A stretch of 11,788 nucleotides of DNA, from the NCBI GenBank assembly GCA_020343555.1, contig CP070800.1, positions 1,113,493 to 1,125,280 on the forward strand. The letters are read 5' to 3'. The translations under genes were made by a program, and so were the position numbers. Of the stretch, positions 6,204 through 11,788 are shown in pieces. The notes under the pieces were generated by a model. It made no database searches. It was not told the DNA's origin and was given only the letters and a program-made list of their open reading frames with translations. Every line of letters begins with the position of its first letter. Position 1 is the first letter of the stretch. This DNA comes from Dehalococcoidales bacterium (GTDB lineage: Bacteria; Chloroflexota; Dehalococcoidia; Dehalococcoidales; UBA2162).

Positions 6204-7571
6204 TTACCGACCGTTGCCAGGATCGTCATTACCGCTACCAGGTTCACCACCATCACTGCCAGGTTCACCAGCACCACTACCAGGTTCACCAGCACCATTA
6301 CCGGATCCATCATTACCATTGTCAGTTTTACCATTACCATTGCCAGGTTCGGTACCGGATTTACCATTACCACTATTAGGTTCACCCGGCCCACTGCCAG
6401 GTTCACGAGGTCCAGAACCCGGATTATCGGTATCACCACCAGGTCCGGAATCAGTACTCCCTTGTTCTTGATACTTGTGGCGAGCTTGTGTTTGAAATTG
6501 CCTGGTCATCTGTCTGCAGGTCTCTAGACTCTCTTGGTATTTTTGAGGAACCTCCTGCGAAAAGCTATCGATAATATCCAGGTAACTTGAAAGAGCTTGT
6601 TCACTCAGTGTCTCAATCTCAGCTTTTTGATTGTTCGAAATTTGAGCGTTACGAAGGATCTGCTCTCCAAGTCGGTTGAATTGCTGGTACTGAAGCAATG
6701 ATTCCTGCATTGCCTGATATTGACTGCCATCGGCTTTCGACCGGGCTCGTCGTATCCTGTTCTCCATAGCACCGAAATTAAGCTGAACTGCTTTCAGAGT
6801 ATTCAATTGAGACAACATTCTTAGAAACTGTACCTTTTGAGATATGGTCAGGTTACTGACCTGGTAAACCGGTTTCGAGGTGGCAGGATTACCGTCAATG
6901 ACATTATCACAAAACTCCAACTGAAATTGCATTTTCTCAGATGCTTCAATAAGCAGATCAGCTTGATCTGAGGTATTCGTAACTTTTTGAATCTGCTGGA
7001 AAGCAGTATTTAAATTTGCCTTATATCCATCAACTATCAGTCCAACCCTTTCTTGATCTGTTTTCATTAGTTCACTCATCTCATCCAGGCGTGTTTGAGC
7101 GAAATTTAAACTGAGTTTAGCTTTATTAGACTCATCACCAGCCATGAGTAACCTGGCGTCTTCTGTCCTTACTTTCACCGGGTAGAGAAAATCTCCGGGC
7201 AAGCTGTCTTGAGCAGCATAAGCTGTTCCACCAGCTAACGTTGATAACAGGATAACGACTACTATAATTGAGACAGCGACTCTTGCCCATCTAGATTGAT
7301 AAGGTATTCCGAAACTGAAGATATCCGTAAATGATCTCGAATTCTTCTGCCTGGTAAATTGGATATTATAGAGCATTTGAGTTTTAACAGCCTGTTTATG
7401 ACTGCTGTTAAGTTTAAATTCCGGAAGTTCATGAACACTCAGGGCCATCTTGAGTAATGGTTCGAGTTCATTACGCCTTGAATCGTAACGGTCCAGGCAT
7501 TCGGCTAGTGTAGCCTTGCCTGATTTGATGTCCCGGATACAGTCGGTTAAAATTGTTTCTATCTTTTCCAT
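6204..7571 (-). CDS. DUF5667-type single-pass membrane protein, probable anti-sigma factor
   Basis: This 455-residue protein starts exactly where the sigma factor stop ends (TAAATG), so the two are translationally coupled; a GGGG lies six bases upstream of the ATG. Residues 1-50 form the acidic helical N-terminus seen in Chloroflexota sigma-linked proteins (LAECLDRYDSRRNELEPLL). One membrane helix lies at about 97-118. It is followed by a DUF5667-like region with GDFLYPVKVRTED near 126-138 and RLDEMSELM near 161-169. Residues 225-370 are mostly helical and Gln-rich. The last 85 residues are low-complexity Gly/Pro/Asn/Glu built on GEPGSG units. By context, the cytoplasmic N-terminus would bind the sigma factor and the outer part would sense the envelope. 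There is no HxxxCxxC zinc motif of classic ZAS anti-sigma factors, so the anti-sigma role is inference from the gene pair. Confidence 0.75.
   Translation of the reverse strand: MEKIETILTDCIRDIKSGKATLAECLDRYDSRRNELEPLLKMALSVHELPEFKLNSSHKQAVKTQMLYNIQFTRQKNSRSFTDIFSFGIPYQSRWARVAVSIIVVVILLSTLAGGTAYAAQDSLPGDFLYPVKVRTEDARLLMAGDESNKAKLSLNFAQTRLDEMSELMKTDQERVGLIVDGYKANLNTAFQQIQKVTNTSDQADLLIEASEKMQFQLEFCDNVIDGNPATSKPVYQVSNLTISQKVQFLRMLSQLNTLKAVQLNFGAMENRIRRARSKADGSQYQAMQESLLQYQQFNRLGEQILRNAQISNNQKAEIETLSEQALSSYLDIIDSFSQEVPQKYQESLETCRQMTRQFQTQARHKYQEQGSTDSGPGGDTDNPGSGPREPGSGPGEPNSGNGKSGTEPGNGNGKTDNGNDGSGNGAGEPGSGAGEPGSDGGEPGSGNDDPGNGR
6238..6363 (-). repeat. 21-bp tandem repeats encoding the Gly/Pro tail
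   Basis: Six consecutive 21-base units begin at 6238, 6259, 6280, 6301, 6322 and 6343. The first three are nearly identical, sharing CCAGGTTCACCA and then a variable end; the next three are diverged, and degenerate copies continue to about 6440. Each unit encodes seven residues (GEPGSG plus one), so copy-number change keeps the reading frame. The pattern is likely to vary between strains by slippage. It is a coding minisatellite, not a CRISPR array. Confidence 0.75.
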
Positions 7572-8144
7572 TTAATTCCCCGTGCCGTTAAGGATTTCCC
7601 TCATTTTTTTTAACGCCCTGTGAATAATAACTCTGATATTTCCTTCACTTTTATCAAGAGTTGCAGCTATTTCGCTGTATTTAAATCCTTCGATAAGACT
7701 CATCATTATTACCTGTTGTTGCTCCTCGGGTAACTGAAGAATGGCTCGTCTGACTTCCTGTTGTGTGAATTCTTCATCTACCAGTTTCTGGGGGTTTTTT
7801 GCGTGATCCTCTATTATTATCTCATTGTTCAGATAGATGAAATCCTTTTTTGTACGATAATAATCGATGATTCGGTTATGACTGATAGTAAATAGCCAAC
7901 CAGCGAATGGGATTTTGGTTCGCTTGTATTTGGGTAATCCCTGCCATGCCTTGACGAAAACCTCCTGAGTTAGATCCTGGGCATCGTTGATATTGCTGGT
8001 CCTGTAGAAAATATGCCGGTAGATACGATCAGCATATATATCATAGAGACACCCGAATGCCTCTGTATCACCACGTGCAGCACGCTCTACCAGAGTTTCC
8101 GTCTGAGGATCCAGGCTGGATTCAGTGTTATTATTCTCGTACAA
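7572..8144 (-). CDS. ECF-type RNA polymerase sigma factor
   Basis: This 190-residue extracytoplasmic function sigma factor has region 2 at about residues 28-97, with AQDLTQEVFVKAW and FAGWLFTISHNRIIDYYR for core binding and -10 recognition. Region 4 lies at about 132-182, with LPEEQQQVIMMSLIEGFKYSEIA and a helix-turn-helix ending in RVIIHRALKKMREIL for -35 recognition. No SnoaL or other extra C-terminal domain is present. The start is a TTG at 8144; in the same frame a TAG lies three codons upstream, and no better start codon follows before region 2, so TTG is the only reasonable choice despite the lack of a Shine-Dalgarno match. It is the first gene of a leftward pair with the DUF5667 membrane protein, which probably controls it. 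I could not find a convincing autoregulated ECF promoter upstream. Confidence 0.92.
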   Translation of the reverse strand: MYENNNTESSLDPQTETLVERAARGDTEAFGCLYDIYADRIYRHIFYRTSNINDAQDLTQEVFVKAWQGLPKYKRTKIPFAGWLFTISHNRIIDYYRTKKDFIYLNNEIIIEDHAKNPQKLVDEEFTQQEVRRAILQLPEEQQQVIMMSLIEGFKYSEIAATLDKSEGNIRVIIHRALKKMREILNGTGN

Positions 8145-8520
8145 TTCAAGCTACATTCTGTTTAACGAATAACTTGATGAAATGTTACAGTTCAGAGTCC
8201 GGTTTGTGCAAGAAATGTTGCTATCCGGATGTAAGTAAAACATAACTTAGTGGAATACTTCCCTTCATGTCGTTATGCTAAAACGATATTCATTTGTATT
8301 TTCCAATTAATCCCACATATTTCACTTCTATACATATAAATCATAATTAAATCAAGCATGTTAAGACCAAGTCAAGGCGATTCTAATTTGATACTTTTGT
8401 TCGCTTTACTGGATACCATTTAGAATTTACGTATTTTAACTCCGTATTGTTTTATTATTATGGGCGCTACTAGTTCTATATCCGTTATTAATCCAATTCC
8501 AGGGGCTTTGAGGAGAGACT
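8145..8520. other. AT-rich divergent intergenic region (376 bases)
   Basis: This region lies between the leftward sigma factor and the rightward PKD lipoprotein. I see no gene in it. For the lipoprotein, a possible promoter is TAGAAT at 8421-8426 with a weak TTGTTC at 8397-8402 (18-base spacing). No GGAAC-type ECF -35 with a correctly spaced -10 was found on either strand. The length is generous for two promoters, so regulatory sites are likely, but none can be named. Confidence 0.6.
8511..8515 (+). promoter_or_regulatory. ribosome binding site supporting a TTG start
   Basis: AGGAG at 8511-8515 lies five bases before TTG 8521 and supports this non-ATG start, which also yields a complete lipoprotein signal peptide. 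Confidence 0.65.
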
Positions 8521-9963
8521 TTGAAGATAAATAAAGTTGTTTACTTGATATTCTTCTTCTTGCTGGTGATGATGATAGTTTCTTGTCAAAACGATGTGAA
8601 CATTATCTGGCCGGAAGAAAGAGATAAAAACACCGTATCTATTACTATAACTACCGAATACGAACATAATCGTGAAAGAATGGTATATCCTGGAGAGAAA
8701 GTGACACTTGAATCCAGGAGTGATAGCCTGAAACACATTATTGACGATACAAAGACAGTTGTCTGGACTGTTACCGAAGTTTCCGACAAGGATAATTTTA
8801 TGTATTCCGAACATACCGACGGAGGGGTAACAAGCATCGAAAAAGTATTCAAGAACGAAGGAACCTATAAGATCAGTGCCGATCTTTATAACTCTGAGGA
8901 TTACCAATCGATAGGAGTAGGGGCTCCTCTTCTTGACTCCGATGAATGTGAAATTACTGTTGAAGTGATTGATTTCGAGATTGAAACAGTAGTAATTGAT
9001 GAAAAGGTAATGCAGTTTAAACCTCAGATACTCAATCCTGAAATCGGTCCGGTATACACGGAATTACATATGTATTTTGGCGATAATACCAAAGAGGTAT
9101 TTGAAGAAAGTAATGTTGGAGCGATAACACATTCATACAATGCGGAAGGAATTTACAAGGTAACTGCAGAGTTAATTTATACTGGTAAAGATAATAATAC
9201 GATTATCGCTCAATCAGATACATCGGTCCGTATGAAGGGGGATTTGTATATTGTGGCTCCATCCGGACCTTTGAAAACCGACACTGTCTATACATTTCAG
9301 GCTCATCAGGTAAAAAAATTACCTTCTTCTTCAGCGTATCAATGGGATTTTGGAGATGGGGCCATTTCCAAAATCCCTTACACGAACGAAGTATCCCATT
9401 TGTTTATTAAGCCTGGATCATATGTCGTGTCTGTTGATGTACTCGATTCGGAAGTAATGGGTGAAAATATACTAGCCTCAACTTTTCTCCCCGTTGAAGT
9501 GGTAGAATCTGCAAATTTTCTCAACGAGTTGCACAGTATGGATAAATTTGACCTGGATTTTTCCGTACACCATGATTACACAGATCTCACAACCGGGCTT
9601 TTCAGATGGGATTGGGATTCTTATGGGGAAATAATCTGGGATGGTACACATTTTTCTATGGAATGGTCGCAAGATAGGCATTCGGAGCATATGATCGGCA
9701 GAGTTTCGGAAGATGGTACTAGAATCGAACATTTAATAATACGACATGAATTCATTGATTATGATCGCGCTCAGACTAACCAGTGGTTTGAACTGGTAAT
9801 TCATGATCTTCCTTTTTCATTTGATGAAGCTCCGGAGAGATTTACCGCTAACAAACGTGGTGAGGAATTGAATGATACGGTGATATATTTCAATACCTAT
9901 AAAACTGAAACATATCATTGGACGAAGGATGCTGAGTTGAATGTAAGATTCGAGAAAGAATAG
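8521..9963 (+). CDS. PKD-repeat lipoprotein, surface anchored
   Basis: This 480-residue protein begins with Lys residues, a hydrophobic stretch at 6-20 and a lipobox-like IVSC with Cys22, so it is probably lipid-anchored outside the membrane. Three immunoglobulin-like PKD or PKD-related repeats follow: a divergent one at about 38-150 (ending EGTYKISADLY), one at 152-238 (YFGDNTKEV, HSYNAEGIYKVTAEL) and a clear PKD at 241-328 (YQWDFGDGAIS, HLFIKPGSYVVSVDV). Residues 331-480 form a separate domain rich in Trp and aromatic residues (RWDWDSYGEIIWDGTHFSMEW), with an alternating pattern suggestive of beta strands; I do not recognise it. PKD repeats are usually spacers or adhesion modules, so the C-terminal domain may carry the function. 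The gene is divergent from the sigma factor operon and could be one of its targets, which is inference. Start: TTG 8521. Confidence 0.82.
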   Translation: MKINKVVYLIFFFLLVMMIVSCQNDVNIIWPEERDKNTVSITITTEYEHNRERMVYPGEKVTLESRSDSLKHIIDDTKTVVWTVTEVSDKDNFMYSEHTDGGVTSIEKVFKNEGTYKISADLYNSEDYQSIGVGAPLLDSDECEITVEVIDFEIETVVIDEKVMQFKPQILNPEIGPVYTELHMYFGDNTKEVFEESNVGAITHSYNAEGIYKVTAELIYTGKDNNTIIAQSDTSVRMKGDLYIVAPSGPLKTDTVYTFQAHQVKKLPSSSAYQWDFGDGAISKIPYTNEVSHLFIKPGSYVVSVDVLDSEVMGENILASTFLPVEVVESANFLNELHSMDKFDLDFSVHHDYTDLTTGLFRWDWDSYGEIIWDGTHFSMEWSQDRHSEHMIGRVSEDGTRIEHLIIRHEFIDYDRAQTNQWFELVIHDLPFSFDEAPERFTANKRGEELNDTVIYFNTYKTETYHWTKDAELNVRFEKE

Positions 9964-9977
9964 ATTTGATCACCGAT

Positions 9978-10100
9978 TTATCTAATCGATTCTAGAAGCG
10001 TGTATTCCCTCGCCTGCAATAATTGTTCAACCTTTTCGACGATCGTATAAAATCTAAAATGTTTGCAGATAACCTTGAATTCCTGGATTACAATATTCAC
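9978..10100 (-). CDS. possible 40-residue ORF overlapping the reductase stop
   Basis: On the minus strand a GTG at 10100 overlaps the reductase stop as GTGA and opens a 40-codon frame ending at TAA 9978-9980. The predicted peptide has a basic and hydrophobic first half and an amphipathic helix-like second half (VEKVEQLLQAREYTLLESIR). GGAGG lies about 12 bases upstream, somewhat far. It may be a coupled small protein, the tail of a decayed gene, or chance. I do not recognise it. No clear terminator is visible between it and the lipoprotein gene, which converges on it. Confidence 0.28.
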   Translation of the reverse strand: MNIVIQEFKVICKHFRFYTIVEKVEQLLQAREYTLLESIR

Positions 10101-10900
10101 GAAACCAAGTATCCTCCATCGACTACTATCATTTCCCCGGTAATATACTCAGCCATGTCGGATGCCAGGAACAGAGCAGCCCTGGCTATATCGTCAGCGT
10201 CGCCCAGCCTGCCGAGGGAGATACGGGACAGGAAAGATTTCAGTTCTTTAAGCTGTGATCGGTCTCTTGATGGTGATGTCTGGGAAAGCATCCCTCTGGT
10301 CTTAATGGCTCCTGGAGCTATGGCGTTGACTCGGATATCGTGCTTTCCGAGTTCGCTTGCCATGCTTTTTGTCAGCATAAACACCCCCCCTTTCGATGCA
10401 TCGTAGGCGGACATTCCGGACGATGAGGGATGGAGAGCTTCGATCGAGGCTATGTTGATAATACAGCCGCCTTTACCTCGTGAAATCATCTCTTCTGCGG
10501 TGTAACGACTACAAAGGAACGTGCCGGTAAGGTTGACCGAAATAACTCTCTGGAAATCCTCTCCGGTCATTTCCTCGAGGGATTTCCGTGGATATATTCC
10601 GGCGTTATTGACCAGGATATCGATTCTGCCGGCTTTCTCCGTGAGGTAGTTAATCATTTTCTTAACTTCCGCTTCTACTGTCACATCACACTTCACATAA
10701 CGGGCATCAACATCTTGTGATTTTAGTTGGCTTACTGCGTTCTCTGCTTCCGCAGTGTCAGTATCAACGATGACCACAACAGCACCAGCTTCCGCAAGTC
10801 TCCGGGTAATGGCAAGACCTATCCCACGGGCACCACCGGTTATTACAGCGGTTTTCCCGTCAAGACTGATTAGTTTCGACAAGGGAATAAGTTCCTGCAT
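10097..10900 (-). CDS. short-chain dehydrogenase/reductase (SDR), FabG-like
   Basis: This 267-residue cytoplasmic NAD(P)-dependent oxidoreductase is of classical SDR type. Visible motifs are the nucleotide-binding TGGARGIG (21-28), Asp46 at the end of the second strand (usually favouring NAD over NADP), NNAG (98-101), Asn123, and the catalytic Ser152, Tyr166 and Lys170 (YDASK). The end has the usual ITGEMIVVDGG. ATG 10900 is chosen because TAGGA lies just upstream; a TTG at 10918 that overlaps the preceding stop (TTGA) would add six residues but lacks a ribosome binding site. It follows the FakA-like gene in one transcript. With that neighbour a role in acyl-chain reduction (3-oxoacyl reductase) is possible, but sugar or alcohol dehydrogenases share these motifs, so the substrate is unknown. 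Confidence 0.92.
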   Translation of the reverse strand: MQELIPLSKLISLDGKTAVITGGARGIGLAITRRLAEAGAVVVIVDTDTAEAENAVSQLKSQDVDARYVKCDVTVEAEVKKMINYLTEKAGRIDILVNNAGIYPRKSLEEMTGEDFQRVISVNLTGTFLCSRYTAEEMISRGKGGCIINIASIEALHPSSSGMSAYDASKGGVFMLTKSMASELGKHDIRVNAIAPGAIKTRGMLSQTSPSRDRSQLKELKSFLSRISLGRLGDADDIARAALFLASDMAEYITGEMIVVDGGYLVS

Positions 10901-10914
10901 AGGGTTCCTACCGT

Positions 10915-11788
10915 TCAATCAACGGAGATTATATATTCATAGTGAGGTTGACCACCATCTACGACACCGATCTCAAGTCTTGAATATCGATCACCTATCA
11001 TCTTACTGATATTCTGTGCCTGGTTGGGATCGGTGTCTTTCCCATAATAGATCGTTAGAATACTTTTTCCTTCCATGTCAATCTCTGTCAGCAATTCCAT
11101 TATGGTATCCTTATAATCCTTGCCGGATATCAAAATATCACCATCGAGTAAACCGATTATCTCACCGCCGACTATACTTAGTCCGTTTACCATGGTGGTG
11201 CGCGTTGCGTGGGTAATTTCTATTGTGCTTACTGAGGTGATAGCATCGGTCATTTCCTCTACATTCGAATCGAAATCTTCTTCCGGGATATAAGAAATAA
11301 GGGCTGAAATGCCTTGCGGAATCGTTTCAGTGGGAATTACATGTATGTGTTTTTTAGTCAAGGGCTGCAGGAGATTAGCCGTGGGGATTACATTTTTATT
11401 ATTCGGCATAAGGATAATATTATCAGGGGTAACTTCTTCGACAGTCTGCAGCATATCCATCGTGCTTGGATTCATTGTTTGACCGCCGGGAACAATGGCT
11501 GAAACTCCAAGGTCTGAGAAGGCACTCATCATACCATCGCCATTTACTACCGCGATGATCGCTGTTCCGGTTTTCGTCATTTTCTCTTTATGTAGAACCA
11601 GGAACTCGATGTGCTGCTCGTCCATATCATTGATGTCGATATCAACGGGCTCGCCATACTCAAGGGCTGTTTCCAATACCTCGTTAGGCTCCTGTGTATG
11701 AATATGCACTCTGATGTTTGTAGAATCGCCCACGACGATTAAAGATTTCCCCATATCTGTGAGTCTATCCCTGAGACCGGGCAGATCG
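10915..11788 (-). CDS. FakA-like fatty acid kinase subunit / DAK2-DegV family protein, C-terminal part
   Basis: The frame is open to the right edge: residues DLPGLRDRLTDMGKS precede the internal Met at 11754, so the gene enters from outside and only about the last 290 of an expected 530-560 residues are seen. The visible part matches the C-terminal half of FakA/YloV-type proteins: SLIVVGDSTNIRVHIHTQEP, the DegV-like middle (VNGDGMMSAFSDLGVSAIV, GGQTMNPST, ILMPNNKN), and the terminal GGQPHYEYIISVD. FakA binds ATP through an N-terminal DAK2 domain (off the edge) and phosphorylates fatty acids held by FakB (DegV family) for phospholipid synthesis. No fakB gene is in the window. Its TGA overlaps the alternative TTG of the reductase, indicating one operon. 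The assignment to the family is firm; the substrate is inferred from the family. Confidence 0.9.
   Translation of the reverse strand, partial: DLPGLRDRLTDMGKSLIVVGDSTNIRVHIHTQEPNEVLETALEYGEPVDIDINDMDEQHIEFLVLHKEKMTKTGTAIIAVVNGDGMMSAFSDLGVSAIVPGGQTMNPSTMDMLQTVEEVTPDNIILMPNNKNVIPTANLLQPLTKKHIHVIPTETIPQGISALISYIPEEDFDSNVEEMTDAITSVSTIEITHATRTTMVNGLSIVGGEIIGLLDGDILISGKDYKDTIMELLTEIDMEGKSILTIYYGKDTDPNQAQNISKMIGDRYSRLEIGVVDGGQPHYEYIISVD

Noticed and set aside
6238..6440. Regular repeats that might suggest a CRISPR array
   Set aside because: The units are contiguous at 21 bases, degenerate, in frame and coding, with no spacers.
6179..6471. Plus-strand frames of 66 and 85 codons with His/Tyr-rich or Pro/Ser/Leu-rich repeats
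   Set aside because: They are antisense readings of the 21-bp repeats in the DUF5667 gene; the odd composition is produced by the repeat.
8164..8200. Possible ECF-type autoregulated promoter for the sigma factor (minus strand TGAAC and CGTT)
   Set aside because: The spacing between the two elements is about 22 bases, too long for the usual 16-17.
8488..8907. Minus-strand frame of 139 codons with hydrophobic stretches
   Set aside because: It is antisense to the lipoprotein start, which has a ribosome binding site, signal peptide and PKD repeats; the hydrophobicity is a shadow effect.
10023..10406. Plus-strand frame of 127 codons
   Set aside because: Most of it overlaps the reductase gene in antisense, which has full SDR motifs; the peptide has no recognisable features.
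11752..11754. ATG at 11754 as the true start of the FakA-like protein
   Set aside because: The frame continues to the edge with family-like residues, and half of the family's length would be missing.

Overview
The window looks like chromosomal DNA of a bacterium of moderate GC content, most likely a Chloroflexota member of the Dehalococcoidia type. That placement is inference. It rests on an ECF sigma factor paired with a DUF5667-type membrane protein, a uroporphyrinogen-decarboxylase-like protein of the kind common in anaerobes, and a fragment resembling the N-terminus of a SAM-dependent methyltransferase. No RNA genes, CRISPR arrays or insertion sequences were seen.

Left part (1-2330): a possible leftward gene runs off the left edge and is divergent from an intact exonuclease III gene (144-911). 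Directly behind exonuclease III is a well-primed but abruptly ended 28-codon reading frame (925-1011), probably a methyltransferase remnant. The leftward gene at 1030-2328 encodes a UroD-like protein of the cobamide methyltransferase superfamily.

Middle (2330-6200): a 371-base divergent intergenic region holds a nested inverted repeat and, just before the next gene, a dyad overlapping a perfect TATAAT. It is followed by a large soluble sensor histidine kinase (five PAS domains, a cysteine-bearing GAF domain, HisKA and HATPase). The kinase stop codon overlaps the ATG of a response regulator gene that survives only as 25 codons, so the kinase has lost its adjacent partner. A hairpin ends this unit.

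Right-middle (6200-9963): a leftward two-gene unit encodes an ECF sigma factor and, with zero spacing, a single-pass membrane protein (probable anti-sigma or sigma-linked sensor) whose C-terminus is a Gly/Pro/Asn-rich tail encoded by 21-bp tandem repeats. Divergent from it is a lipoprotein with PKD-like repeats and a tryptophan-rich C-terminal domain I do not recognise. The arrangement suggests, without proof, an envelope-stress or surface-sensing locus.

Right end (9964-11788): a leftward unit contains the C-terminal half of a FakA-like (DAK2/DegV-type) fatty acid kinase subunit entering from the right edge, a short-chain dehydrogenase/reductase, and a possible 40-codon ORF overlapping the reductase stop. 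I did not find a clear new multi-gene system. The items most worth a second look are the two gene remnants, the sigma/DUF5667/PKD lipoprotein locus, the dyad over the kinase promoter and the nested inverted repeat.
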